Assembly (NCBI RefSeq): GCF_005280735.1
Contig: NZ_CP040077.1
Span: 4,588,001 to 4,652,000, forward strand
DNA from: Trinickia violacea
Lineage (GTDB): Bacteria > Pseudomonadota > Gammaproteobacteria > Burkholderiales > Burkholderiaceae
DNA: 64,000 nt
Direction of reading: 5' to 3'
In this document: positions 1 through 8,732 of the stretch, piece by piece
Position numbering within the stretch: the stretch's first letter is position 1
Layout: each line of letters begins with the position of its first letter
Notes under the pieces: model-generated
Databases searched by the model: none
Told to the model about the DNA's origin: nothing
Seen by the model: the letters and a program-made list of their open reading frames with translations, nothing else
Position numbers and translations under genes: made by a program

Positions 1-472
1 GCCGATGACGAACCAGAAGCTGTGGGTCGTGACGCGCAAGGGCCTGCGCTGGGACGACATGAAGAGCGTGGCGCTCGCCGATCTCGCGCGCGAGCCGTTC
101 GTTTTCTACAACGAGAGCCTCGCGCTCAATGACGTCGTCACCGACGCGTGCCGCCAGGTCGGCTTCACGCCGCAGATCGTGGGCCGCAGCAGCCACTGGG
201 ATTTCATGGCGGCGCTCGTGCACGCCGGCGTCGGCATCGCGCTGTTGCCGTCGCCGTATTGCAATCGGCTCGAAGCCACGCACTTCACGTGCCGGCCGGT
301 AGTCGAACCGGAGATTCCGTGGGACATGGCGCTCGGCTGGCGGAAAAACGGCTACCTGTCGCATGCGGCGCGCGCGTGGATCGCGGTCGCGCGCGAAACG
401 CTCCCGGGCCAGCCCTACGAGGACTTCGCCTACACGCGGTCCCGCAGGCTCACCGGCGAGCCCGAGGACTGA
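1..472 (+). CDS. LysR-family transcriptional regulator, C-terminal part (cut by window edge)
   Basis: About 156 residues of the effector-binding (periplasmic-binding-protein-like) domain of a LysR regulator; the N-terminal helix-turn-helix lies outside the window. Typical features are the segment GVGIALLPSPYC, which matches the hinge-strand pattern of LysR co-inducer domains, and the closing helix AARAWIAVARE. The reading frame is open to the left edge, so the ATG at 5 is internal and not a start. The 3' end overlaps the tail of the convergent GMC oxidoreductase by 43 bp. The inducer cannot be read from the sequence; control of the neighbouring alcohol/aldehyde oxidation genes is only a possibility. 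Confidence 0.85.
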   Translation, partial: PMTNQKLWVVTRKGLRWDDMKSVALADLAREPFVFYNESLALNDVVTDACRQVGFTPQIVGRSSHWDFMAALVHAGVGIALLPSPYCNRLEATHFTCRPVVEPEIPWDMALGWRKNGYLSHAARAWIAVARETLPGQPYEDFAYTRSRRLTGEPED

Positions 473-2076
473 GCGCCGCCGGCGCGACGCGCCGCCACCA
501 TGAAATCGGCCGCGCGCTCGCCGATCATCACGGTCGGCGCGTTGGTATTGCCGCCGATGAGCGTCGGCATCACCGATGCGTCGGCGATGCGCAGCGCCGT
601 CACGCCCCGCACGCGCAACTGCGGATCGACGACCGCCAGCGCATCGCCGCCCATCCGGCAGGTTCCGACCGGGTGATAGATCGTGTCGGCATGCTCGGCG
701 ATCTGCTCGCGCAATTGCGCTTCGGTCGCGTCGCGGAGCGTGAACAACTCCGTGCCGCCGTGCGATGCGAGCGCTGGCGCCTCGAAGATCCGCCGCGCGC
801 ACTGCGCGCCACGCACCAGCAGATCGAGATCGCGCGAATCGGACAGGAAGCGCGGATCGATCAGCGGCGCATCGCGCGCGTCGGCGCTCGCGAGCGTGAC
901 CGTCCCGCGGCTTTTCGGACGCAGCACGCAGACATGCAGCGAATAGCCGTGACCCCAGTGCATACGCCGGTTGTGATCGTCGACGAGCGCCGTGCAGAAA
1001 TGCAGTTGCAGATCGGGGCGATCGAGCGACGGATCGCTTTTGATGAAGCCGCCCGCCTCCGCGATGTTGCTCGACAGCATGCCGCTGCCGTGGCGGATGA
1101 ACGGCGGCACGGCAGCGGCCATCTTCGCGAAGCCGCGCAGCGAAAAGCCGACCGGCTCGGTCGATGTCACGCGCTTGTTCAGCGTGAAGTCGATGTGATC
1201 GATCAGGTTCTCCCCAACACCGGGCGCATCGTGCACGACGCCGATGCCGAGCGCACGCAGCGGCGCTTCGGGGCCGATGCCGGAGCACATCAGCAATTGC
1301 GGCGTATTGAACGCGCCGGCCGCGAGCACGATTTCGGCGCGCGCGGCGAGGGTTTCGACGCGGCCCGCGCGCGCGAGCTCGACGCCCGTGGCGCGCCGCC
1401 CGTCGAAGACGACGCGCAGCACGGTCGCATCGGCGATCACGTGCAGATTGCTGCGCGTTTTGTCGTATAGATAAGCGTGCGCCACGCTGCAGCGGCGGCC
1501 GTCCCGCTGCGTGACTTGGTAGAAGCCGATGCCTTCCTGCTCGGGGCCGTTGAAGTCGTCGTTGGCGGGAAAGCCCGCGTCGATCGCGGCATCGATGAAG
1601 CGGTGAGCAAACGGATTGCGATAGTGCAGATCCGACACGCTAAGCGGCCCGTCTGCGCCATGCCATGCATTCGCGCCGCGCGCGTTGCCTTCGGCGCGGC
1701 GAAACACGGGCAGCACGTCCGGCCACGCCCAGCCCTCGCAGCCGAGCCGGGCCCATTCGTCGTAGTCGAGCGGATGGCCGCGCGTGTAGATCATGGCGTT
1801 GATCGCGCTGGAGCCGCCCATGCCGCGTCCGCGCGGCTGGTAGCCGCGCCGGCCGTTGAGCGCCGGCTGCGGCACGGTCTCGTAGCCATAGTTGGTCTTG
1901 CGCTTGAACGGCACGAGCGCGGCGATGCCGAACGGCGTGTTGACGAACGCGTTGCGCTGCGTGTGGGGACCGGCTTCGATCAGCGCGATCGTCGCCTCGG
2001 GGCAGCGGTCCGCGAGCCGGCTCGCGAGCGTCGCGCCTCCCGAGCCTGCACCGACAATGATGTAGTCGTATTGCAC
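430..2076 (-). CDS. GMC-family FAD-dependent oxidoreductase (choline/alcohol dehydrogenase-like)
   Basis: Flavoprotein of 548 aa that oxidises an alcohol to an aldehyde or ketone. The dinucleotide-binding motif GAGSGG is at residues 9-14, GMC signature 1 (GRGMGGSSAIN) is near residue 85, and the C-terminal active-site region has YHPVGTCRMG followed by GGNTNAPT. I chose the GTG at 2076 because GGGAGGAG sits just upstream and the protein then begins directly with the FAD fold; the upstream ATG at 2115 adds 13 unrelated residues. It is divergent from the acyl-CoA dehydrogenase and aldehyde dehydrogenase genes. Substrate unknown; choline, polyethylene glycol and long-chain alcohol dehydrogenases all belong to this family. 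Confidence 0.93.
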   Translation of the reverse strand: MQYDYIIVGAGSGGATLASRLADRCPEATIALIEAGPHTQRNAFVNTPFGIAALVPFKRKTNYGYETVPQPALNGRRGYQPRGRGMGGSSAINAMIYTRGHPLDYDEWARLGCEGWAWPDVLPVFRRAEGNARGANAWHGADGPLSVSDLHYRNPFAHRFIDAAIDAGFPANDDFNGPEQEGIGFYQVTQRDGRRCSVAHAYLYDKTRSNLHVIADATVLRVVFDGRRATGVELARAGRVETLAARAEIVLAAGAFNTPQLLMCSGIGPEAPLRALGIGVVHDAPGVGENLIDHIDFTLNKRVTSTEPVGFSLRGFAKMAAAVPPFIRHGSGMLSSNIAEAGGFIKSDPSLDRPDLQLHFCTALVDDHNRRMHWGHGYSLHVCVLRPKSRGTVTLASADARDAPLIDPRFLSDSRDLDLLVRGAQCARRIFEAPALASHGGTELFTLRDATEAQLREQIAEHADTIYHPVGTCRMGGDALAVVDPQLRVRGVTALRIADASVMPTLIGGNTNAPTVMIGERAADFMVAARRAGGAQSSGSPVSLRDRV

Positions 2077-2305
2077 CCGCTCCTCCCTTCCTTTTTTGGC
2101 TGCACGATGCCGCACGTTGTGTGCCCGTTGTGTCCATGGGGCGCCTCGTGCACACTGATTTTTTGCGCATTGTAGGGAGTGGTTTGCATCCGCATGCGCG
2201 ACGCGGCAAGAGCGATTCCTCTAAACGAATCGCGCGGCGCAAACCTATCATGCAAGGGCATTTCTCGACCGACAACAAAAGCCCCAATCGCATCAGGAGA
2301 CGAAG

Positions 2306-3982
2306 ATGCCCTCGCAAGCCCCAACGGCCACGCACGAAGTCACGAACCAGGTTCCGCCGCTCGAAAACTACAACCTCTTCGAGTGCGATTCGGCCCTGAG
2401 CGCGGCGGTCGAGCGCGAGGGCGCCGGCTGGCACCGGGCCGCGCTGTCGCGCGACGGCGCGATGCTGGGCGAACCCGCGACGCTCGCGCTCGCCGGCGCC
2501 GCGAACCGTCACGAGCCGGAGCTCTTCACCTTCAGCCCGCGCGGCGAACGCATCGACGCGCTCGAATTCCATCCGAGCTGGCACCAGTTGCTCACGCTCC
2601 TGCGCCGCGAGGGCCTGCACGCGCTGCCGTTCGAACAGCCGCAGCCGGGCGCGATGCCCGCGCGCTGCGCCGGGTACTTCCTGCACGCGCAACTCGAGTC
2701 CGGCTCGCTGTGTCCGCTGACGATGACCTTCGCGAGCATCCCCGTGCTCCAGCGCGAGCCCGCGCTATACGCGACGCTGCGCGACAAGCTGCTGTCGCGC
2801 GAACACGATCCGCGCGACCTCCCGCTTGGCGCCAAACGTTCGATGATGGTCGGCATGGGGATGACGGAGAAGCAAGGCGGATCGGATGTGCGCAGCAATC
2901 AGACGCGTGCCTTCGCAACGTCGGCCAGCCCGGGCCGCGGCACCGAATACCGGCTCGTCGGCCACAAGTGGTTCTTCTCGGCGCCGCAGTGCGACGCGCA
3001 CCTCGTCCTCGCGCGCACGGACACGCAAGAAGGGCTGTCCTGCTTCTACGTCCCGCGATTCGCGCCCGACGGCACGAAGAACGCCGTCCAGATCCAGCGT
3101 CTGAAGGACAAGCTCGGCAACCGCTCGAACGCGAGCAGCGAAGTCGAATTCCTCGACGCCTACGGCGTGATGATCGGCGACGAAGGACGCGGCGTGCCGA
3201 CCATCATCGAAATGGCGAACTACACGCGGCTCGATTGCGTGATCGGCAGCGCCGCGCTGATGCGCGCCGCGCTCGTTCAGGCGATCCATCACGCTCGCCA
3301 TCGCGCCGCGTTCGGCAAGCGGCTCGTCGAGCAGCCGCTGATGCAAAACGTGCTCGCCGACCTCGCGCTCGAATCGGAAGCGGCGACCGTGCTCTTCATG
3401 CGCCTCGCGCGCGCATTCGATGCCGACCCGGCCACCGCCTCGCCGGAAGATCGCGCGTGGCGGCGCATCGTCACGCCGGCCGCCAAGTTCTGGGTCTGCA
3501 AGCGCGCGCTCGAATTCACGGGCGAGGCGATGGAAGTGTGGGGCGGCAACGGCTATGTCGAAGAAGGCCCGATGGCGCGCTTTTATCGCGAGGCGCCCGT
3601 CAATTCGATCTGGGAAGGCTCGGGCAACGTGATGTGTCTCGACGTGCTGCGCGGCATCGAGCGCGATCCGGAAGGCGCGCAGGCGCTGCTTGCGTCTTGG
3701 CTCGCCGACGCCCAGGATCATGCCGCCTTGCGCGCCGCGCTCGAACGGCTCGCCGCGACGCTCGCGGCCGCGCCCGACACGCGCGAAGCGCTGGCACGCC
3801 GCATCGCGCAGCAACTCGTGCTCGCCGCGCAGGGCGTGCTGCTGCTGCGCCACGCGAGCGCGACGATCGCCGACGCGTTCATCGCCACACGCCTTGCCGA
3901 CAGCCCATGCGGCCGCGTCTACGGCACGCTGCCCGGGACGTTCGACCATGCGGCGATCGTCGCGCGTGCATTTCAGGCGTGA
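2306..3982 (+). CDS. AidB-like acyl-CoA dehydrogenase
   Basis: A 558-aa acyl-CoA dehydrogenase of the AidB subfamily, by length and by the motif MGMTEKQGGSDVRSN around residues 192-206. The conserved flavin and arginine segments HRAAFGKRLVEQPLMQN and WEGSGNVMCLDVLR follow. E. coli AidB is an isovaleryl-CoA dehydrogenase-like protein induced by DNA alkylation; whether this copy acts in DNA protection or in fatty/amino-acid catabolism cannot be told from sequence. AGGAGA precedes the ATG. It is followed after 89 bp by an aldehyde dehydrogenase on the same strand and is divergent from a GMC oxidoreductase, a context that favours catabolism. Confidence 0.9.
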   Translation: MPSQAPTATHEVTNQVPPLENYNLFECDSALSAAVEREGAGWHRAALSRDGAMLGEPATLALAGAANRHEPELFTFSPRGERIDALEFHPSWHQLLTLLRREGLHALPFEQPQPGAMPARCAGYFLHAQLESGSLCPLTMTFASIPVLQREPALYATLRDKLLSREHDPRDLPLGAKRSMMVGMGMTEKQGGSDVRSNQTRAFATSASPGRGTEYRLVGHKWFFSAPQCDAHLVLARTDTQEGLSCFYVPRFAPDGTKNAVQIQRLKDKLGNRSNASSEVEFLDAYGVMIGDEGRGVPTIIEMANYTRLDCVIGSAALMRAALVQAIHHARHRAAFGKRLVEQPLMQNVLADLALESEAATVLFMRLARAFDADPATASPEDRAWRRIVTPAAKFWVCKRALEFTGEAMEVWGGNGYVEEGPMARFYREAPVNSIWEGSGNVMCLDVLRGIERDPEGAQALLASWLADAQDHAALRAALERLAATLAAAPDTREALARRIAQQLVLAAQGVLLLRHASATIADAFIATRLADSPCGRVYGTLPGTFDHAAIVARAFQA

Positions 3983-4071
3983 CGTTCGGGCATTTGGACA
4001 ACGCGCCTGAAGCACGAGCGCATCCACTATCGATAAGCGCGCCGCCCAGGCGCCGCAACCAGGGAGCGAAG

Positions 4072-5490
4072 ATGAAAAACGATCTGCCAGGCTATGCCGC
4101 GCTCGAAGCGCTATGGCGCGAGCAGCGGCAAGCGCAATTGCTGACGCCGTTTCCGTCATGGCAAGCACGCGCCACGCACCTGAAGGCGCTGCGCGCGATG
4201 CTGCTCGACAATCGCGACGCGCTGGCCGAAGCAGTGTCGGCCGACTTCGGCAATCGCGCGAAAGAGGAAGTGCTGCTCTCGGAAATCTTTCTCGCGAAGA
4301 ACGAGATCGACGCGGCGCTCAAGCACGGCAAGCGCTGGATGAAACCGCAGAAGAAGCGCACCGGCATGTGGCTTCAGCCGGCGCGCGCGAAAGTCGTGCC
4401 ACAGCCGCTTGGCGTCGTCGGCATCATCGCGCCGTGGAACTATCCAGTGCTGCTCGCCGCGGGGCCGCTGATCTGCGCGCTGGCCGCCGGCAACCGGGCG
4501 CTCATCAAGATGTCGGAGCTGACGCCGCGCACGTCGGCGCTCTTCGAAACGCTGATCGCGAAGACGTTCGCGCGCAATCACGTGGCGGTGGTGAACGGCG
4601 ATGCGTCGATCGGCGCCGCGTTCAGCGCGCTGCCGTTCGATCACCTGCTCTTCACCGGCTCGACGAAAATCGGCCGCGACGTGATGCGCGCGGCCGCCGA
4701 CAACCTCACGCCCGTCACGCTCGAACTCGGCGGCAAGTCGCCAGTCATCATCGGGCCGCGCGCGCGCTTCGACGCGGCGGTCGACAGCATCGTCACCGGC
4801 AAGACGCTCAACGCCGGGCAGACCTGCATCGCGCCCGACTACGTGCTCGTGCCGCGCGGCAAGGAAGACGCGTTCATCGCGCGCGCCCGGGCCTGCGTCG
4901 CGCGGCTATACCCCGATTTCGCGCGCAATCGCGATTACACGTCGATCGCTTCCGAGCGGCACTTCGCTCGGCTGCAACAGCTCGCCGACGAAGCCGAGGC
5001 CGGCGGCGCGCAACTGCACCCGCTCACCGATTCGGCCGCCGATGCGTCGCTACGCCAATTCGCACCCTGCGTGGTGACCGACGCGCCCGCCGAATCCGCG
5101 CTGATGCGCGAGGAAATCTTCGGCCCGCTCCTGCCGCTCGTGCCCTACGACACGCTCGACGACGCGCTTCGCTACATCAACGCGCGCGATCGTCCGCTCG
5201 CGCTGTACCTGTTCGACGACGATCGCGCGACGATCGACCGCGTGCTGCACGAGACGATCTCCGGTGGTGTGGCGGTCAACGAAACGCTGATGCACGTCGC
5301 GTGCGACAACCTGCCGTTCGGCGGCGTCGGCGCGAGCGGCATGGGCGCGTATCACGGCTACGACGGCTTCGTGACGTTCTCGAAGATGAAGCCGGTGCTC
5401 ACGCAGCCGCGCTTCAATGCGCGCGCACTGATCGCGCCGCCTTACGGCGCGCGCGTCAGCGCGATATTGAAGATGATGATGAAGCGGTAG
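4072..5490 (+). CDS. Coniferyl-aldehyde dehydrogenase family protein
   Basis: NAD(P)-dependent aldehyde dehydrogenase of 472 aa. The oxyanion Asn lies in PWNYP (residue 123), the general base Glu218 in TLELGGKSP, and the nucleophile Cys252 in NAGQTCIAPDYVL. The pattern QPLGVVGIIAPWNYP and the short length are typical of the CalB (coniferyl aldehyde) class, which also includes fatty-aldehyde enzymes. The start has GGGAG seven bases upstream. It lies behind the AidB-like gene; together with the GMC oxidoreductase it could form an alcohol to aldehyde to acid route, which is inference. The open frame extends far upstream of this start, but that part is out-of-frame shadow of the AidB-like gene. 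Confidence 0.92.
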   Translation: MKNDLPGYAALEALWREQRQAQLLTPFPSWQARATHLKALRAMLLDNRDALAEAVSADFGNRAKEEVLLSEIFLAKNEIDAALKHGKRWMKPQKKRTGMWLQPARAKVVPQPLGVVGIIAPWNYPVLLAAGPLICALAAGNRALIKMSELTPRTSALFETLIAKTFARNHVAVVNGDASIGAAFSALPFDHLLFTGSTKIGRDVMRAAADNLTPVTLELGGKSPVIIGPRARFDAAVDSIVTGKTLNAGQTCIAPDYVLVPRGKEDAFIARARACVARLYPDFARNRDYTSIASERHFARLQQLADEAEAGGAQLHPLTDSAADASLRQFAPCVVTDAPAESALMREEIFGPLLPLVPYDTLDDALRYINARDRPLALYLFDDDRATIDRVLHETISGGVAVNETLMHVACDNLPFGGVGASGMGAYHGYDGFVTFSKMKPVLTQPRFNARALIAPPYGARVSAILKMMMKR

Positions 5491-5510
5491 CGGTACGGGC
5501 GAATCACGGC

Positions 5511-5882
5511 TCAGTTCGCCTCTTTCGCCCACGCTTCGATTTCCTGAGTATCCCAGCGGCCGCGCCGGGTAGCCTCGGCAAGCATGCCTAGTGTGATGGG
5601 GACCAAGGGGGGGTCCCGAAAGCGCTTCGGGAAGAAACACAACAACAAGGCTGCCAAATCAAAACCGTCTCCGCTGAAGTACCGGTCGTATGGAAAACCC
5701 TGCGCAGCGACATCGAACGTTAGTGCCCATTTATCGATGAATTCGATAGCGTCAACGCCTGCCAAGCCAGCATCTTCGTCAAGCCGAGTTTCCGGTGTGA
5801 AAGTCAGTCGTCGAAAAAGCGGCTGGCCAATCTCCTCTCTGGCAAACGCCTCTATTCGAACCCAAGTATCGTCTTCCATCAA
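5511..5882 (-). CDS. DUF1493 family protein (acyl-carrier-protein-like)
   Basis: A 123-aa protein matching DUF1493: the block ETRLDEDAGLAGVDAIEFID (residues 31-50) followed by GFPYDRYFSGDGFD. The first block resembles the helix-II region of acyl carrier proteins, but the usual DSL phosphopantetheine serine is replaced (GVDAIEF), so it is probably not a carrier. Base composition is clearly lower in GC than the flanking genes. Its start overlaps the stop of the upstream STM2901-type gene by 4 bp (ATGA), so the two are translationally coupled. No function is established. Confidence 0.75.
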   Translation of the reverse strand: MMEDDTWVRIEAFAREEIGQPLFRRLTFTPETRLDEDAGLAGVDAIEFIDKWALTFDVAAQGFPYDRYFSGDGFDLAALLLCFFPKRFRDPPLVPITLGMLAEATRRGRWDTQEIEAWAKEAN

Positions 5883-6310
5883 AACACCCGATCCGCCGGT
5901 TGAACGATTCGATTGTAGGATCTCACGGTGTTCACCATGATGATGTACGCGTCTGCCACAAGGATCACGTAGCCCACTACGGGAATTGCCCGACCGACGG
6001 CTGCGCCGAGGTTTCGCGTGAACGCAACTTTCATGAGCCGTGGGCCGCTCTTGATGATCGTCGGCACGGGACGCGGCAACTTGTGACGCAGTAGCGCCCG
6101 CGATGCCATTGATGCAACAGACGTTCCTTTTGTTGCCTCTGCGAGCTTTCCGCTAACGGGCACGTCATTCTGGCCCAGCAAAATTGCCGACGCCGCCACA
6201 AGATCGGTCAGCCCCAGCTCCTTGCGAGTCTCTTCCAGGGCGATGAAAAAGAACAACTCGCCCGGCGTTAGGTCCCGATAGTGAAAATACGTATAACGGT
6301 TGTCGCTCAT
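5879..6310 (-). CDS. STM2901-like family protein
   Basis: A 143-aa protein. The N-terminus TYFHYRDLTPGELFFFIALE and the segment ASAILLGQNDVPVSGKLA match my memory of the STM2901 family, named after a Salmonella gene next to a pathogenicity island. The C-terminal half is glycine- and aliphatic-rich (LGAAVGRAIPVVGYVILVAD, about residues 104-123) and could insert into or contact a membrane. It is translationally coupled to the DUF1493 gene. Low GC and an accessory gene type suggest horizontal gain. Function unknown; a toxin-like role is speculation. Confidence 0.7.
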   Translation of the reverse strand: MSDNRYTYFHYRDLTPGELFFFIALEETRKELGLTDLVAASAILLGQNDVPVSGKLAEATKGTSVASMASRALLRHKLPRPVPTIIKSGPRLMKVAFTRNLGAAVGRAIPVVGYVILVADAYIIMVNTVRSYNRIVQPADRVF

Positions 6311-6411
6311 ACTTATCTTTCAGCCCCCGGAGGTAAACAAGCGCTGAATGTATCAAGCGACGACCCGAGCACATCTCAAATTAAAGTCACCTCATCCACC
6401 AGATATGCCCG

Positions 6412-7464
6412 CTAAACCGGCCACAGCGGCCCCTCCTGCATCGCGCCGATCTGCTCACGCAGCTCGAGCACGCGCTCTTCCCAGTAGCGCTGCGTGTTGA
6501 ACCACGGAAACGCGGCCGGAAACGCGGGATCGTCCCAGCGGCGAGCGAGCCACGCCGCGTAGTGAATGAGGCGCAGCGTGCGCAGCGCCTCGACCAGATG
6601 CAGCTCGCGCGGCTCGAATTCGCAGAAGTCCTCATAGCCCGCGAGCAGATCGGCGAGCGCGCGCGACGCGTCGGCGCGGCCGCCCGGCAGCAGCAGCCAC
6701 AAGTCCTGTACCGCCGGACCCATGCGGCTATCGTCGAAATCGACGAAGTGCGGGCCGGCATCGGTCCACAGCACGTTGCTCGGATGGCAGTCGCCGTGCA
6801 GGCGCAACTGGCGCACGTCGCCCGCGCGCTCGAAAGCGCGCTCGACGCCTTCGAGCGCCAGCGTCACCGCCGCCTCGTACGACGCGCGCACGTCGAGCGG
6901 GATGAAATCGTGCGTGAGCAGATAGTCGCGCGGCTCATAGCCGAACGTTTGAATATCGAGCGACGGACGCGCGGCGTACGGCTTGCTCGCACCCACCGCG
7001 TGAATGCGGCCGATGAAGCGGCCGAGCCATTCGAGCGTATCGCGCCGGTCGATCTCGGGCGCGCGTCCGCCGCGCCGCTCGAAGATCGCAAAGCGAAACC
7101 CGTCGAATTCGTGGAGCGTGCGCCCTTCGGTCACGCGCGCCGGCACGGCGGGAATCTCGCGCGCGGCGAGCTCGGCGACGAATGCGTGCTCTTCGAGAAT
7201 CGCTTCGTTCGACCAGCGCTGCGGCCGGTAGAACTTCGCGATCACGGGCGGGCCGTCTTCGACGCCCACCTGGTACACGCGGTTTTCGTAGCTGTTGAGC
7301 GGCAGTAGACGCCCATCGGTGCGCACACCGGTGTCGATGAGCACGCTGTCGATGGCGTCGAGCACGCATTCCGGCGTGAGCCGGGTGAACGGATGGGCGG
7401 CCGCGCCACGATCGGCGGGCTCGCCATCCGCTTCGGAGGAGGAATCGAAATTGGAGTCGTTCAT
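6412..7464 (-). CDS. srkA: Stress response kinase A (YihE/RdoA-type Ser/Thr kinase)
   Basis: Cytoplasmic protein kinase of the APH/RdoA fold, 350 aa. It has the catalytic-loop motif HGDCHPSN (Asp225) and the metal-binding motif VDFDD (Asp242), with the ATP-binding Lys in PPVIAKFYRP near residue 77. In enterobacteria SrkA counters envelope and oxidative stress signalled by Cpx and limits MazF-mediated death. The ATG at 7464 starts an acidic leader and leaves the family core intact; the upstream ATG at 7506 is possible. It is a single gene downstream of nothing obvious on its strand. Confidence 0.9.
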   Translation of the reverse strand: MNDSNFDSSSEADGEPADRGAAAHPFTRLTPECVLDAIDSVLIDTGVRTDGRLLPLNSYENRVYQVGVEDGPPVIAKFYRPQRWSNEAILEEHAFVAELAAREIPAVPARVTEGRTLHEFDGFRFAIFERRGGRAPEIDRRDTLEWLGRFIGRIHAVGASKPYAARPSLDIQTFGYEPRDYLLTHDFIPLDVRASYEAAVTLALEGVERAFERAGDVRQLRLHGDCHPSNVLWTDAGPHFVDFDDSRMGPAVQDLWLLLPGGRADASRALADLLAGYEDFCEFEPRELHLVEALRTLRLIHYAAWLARRWDDPAFPAAFPWFNTQRYWEERVLELREQIGAMQEGPLWPV

Positions 7465-7566
7465 GCCCGCATTGTGCCGCATGAGCGCGCTTGGCATCGC
7501 GCGCACTGTCGCACAAGCAGGCAGAAAAACCGCTAGAGCCTAATCAACGACGTTAAGGACCTGCAT

Positions 7567-7779
7567 TCAATGCATCAATTCGGAGGCCGGCCGCACGAGG
7601 TCGCCGGTATCGATCAGATCTTCCAAAAAGAACGGTTCAGTGTTGAGTTGGAGCGACGCGCCGGGCTCGCCGGCATACCAGACCACCATCGCCATGTCCC
7701 CGAGAATTCGCATCACAATGCCGCGGGCGCCAGAAGGCACCGCAATATGCACGGACCGGACGATCGAACCGACTTGCAT
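7567..7779 (-). CDS. Small conserved hypothetical protein
   Basis: A 70-residue protein that I do not recognise. It reads as a compact beta-rich domain (VGSIVRSVHIAVPSGARGIV, then MAMVVWYAGEPG) ending in an acidic stretch. GGGGGA lies just before the ATG, supporting translation. It stands alone between srkA and a 620-bp stretch without a clear gene. Too short for a motif call. Confidence 0.55.
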   Translation of the reverse strand: MQVGSIVRSVHIAVPSGARGIVMRILGDMAMVVWYAGEPGASLQLNTEPFFLEDLIDTGDLVRPASELMH

Positions 7780-8403
7780 GATATTTCCCCCGTTCTATGT
7801 TGCCGGCAAAGCCAGAGCCCGATTCAAAGCGAGCAGCCCTGGCGGTCAAACCGCACAACGGACAAGCCGTTGCGCGTATATCCCATTGTTCCTGCATTAA
7901 CGGATGCGGGAAAGCCAAAGGAAATAGTAGAAATGCCTCTACTTCCCGAAATCACACTTACGAACACCTGACCGTGCTTTTTGGAGAAGGGACCGGCAGG
8001 CGAGGAAGCCGCACCATGATAAACCGTCGCGCGTACGTCATTCGACATGACGTCGCGTGAAATCCCTTACACCGCTATCCAGACCGAGACGGCAGCGCGA
8101 ATGCGCGAGGCATGCGCAACGGCGATAGACGTCGACCCGCTGCGCATGGATGAAAGGCGAACGCAAGTGTGAGAGCGGTTAGGGCAAGCCATCATATGAA
8201 TTGCGGGACTGCCCCGCAAGCCGCGCTGCACAGGGCTTTGCGGGGTCGGAAGCGGAACTGTGCGGCGCCACTCGACAGCCGGCACCGCTCGAATCGTCTC
8301 CTATACTCGATTAATGCAGACCGGCGCCGAGCGCGATGCAACGCCTGCACGGTTCACCGAACTCACTGAGTTCCCACGACGACCACTAAAGTGGAGACAC
8401 AGC
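7780..8403. other. Gene-poor stretch with lower GC
   Basis: About 620 bp without a convincing gene. A minus-strand frame at 7824-8048 (74 codons) is open but has atypical codon use and no Shine-Dalgarno sequence. GCCCCGCAAGCC and GGCTTTGCGGGG-like arms around 8213-8247 suggest a hairpin. A TATACT at 8302-8307 may be the -10 of the small membrane-protein gene that follows. Confidence 0.4.
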
Positions 8404-8589
8404 ATGACGACCTACTTCACCCTGGGCGATTTCATCCTGGTCATTCCGATGGCGCTTGCCGGCGCACTCTTTCTCGGCGCGCTGCCGACGTCATCCGCGT
8501 TCAAGCACAACCTGCTGCGCGTGCTTGGCGCCCTGCTCGGCGTGGTCTTTGCGGTGGTGCTGGTCGAAGGACTTCCCGTCCTGATGTAG
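8404..8589 (+). CDS. Small inner-membrane protein, hypothetical
   Basis: A 61-aa protein with two predicted transmembrane segments, about residues 8-27 (ILVIPMALAGALFLGAL) and 38-59 (LLRVLGALLGVVFAVVLVEG), joined by a short loop containing a lysine. GGAGA lies eight bases upstream of the ATG. The open frame continues upstream to 8260 but those codons have no translation signal. A 29-base hairpin follows at 8667-8695. Family not recognised. Confidence 0.65.
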   Translation: MTTYFTLGDFILVIPMALAGALFLGALPTSSAFKHNLLRVLGALLGVVFAVVLVEGLPVLM

Positions 8590-8666
8590 CGCCGCGAGTA
8601 GCGCCGAAAAGCGCTCACTTCGCACGCCTGACATCCGTCAGGCGGTCTTTGGTTTCCCGATCGTGC

Positions 8667-8695
8667 GCACCGGCTGTCGTCAGCGACGCCGGTGC
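8667..8695 (+). terminator. Hairpin downstream of the small membrane-protein gene
   Basis: GCACCGGC (8667-8674) pairs perfectly with GCCGGTGC (8688-8695), with a further TCG/CGA pairing in the loop. There is no clean T-run behind it on either strand, so it may be a weak terminator or RNA-stability hairpin between convergent genes. Confidence 0.4.
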
Positions 8696-8732
8696 GTCCT
8701 GTTTGCGTTGAATTTGCGTCGACGCACGCGAA

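Noticed and set aside
148..1470. Long plus-strand frames over the GMC oxidoreductase
   Set aside because: Arg-rich low-complexity shadow translation with no family pattern.
2179..4071. Giant upstream extension of the aldehyde dehydrogenase frame
   Set aside because: It is the shadow of the AidB-like gene on the same strand; the family start is at 4072.
7824..8048. 74-codon minus-strand gene
   Set aside because: Atypical codon use and no ribosome site; mentioned only in the region note.
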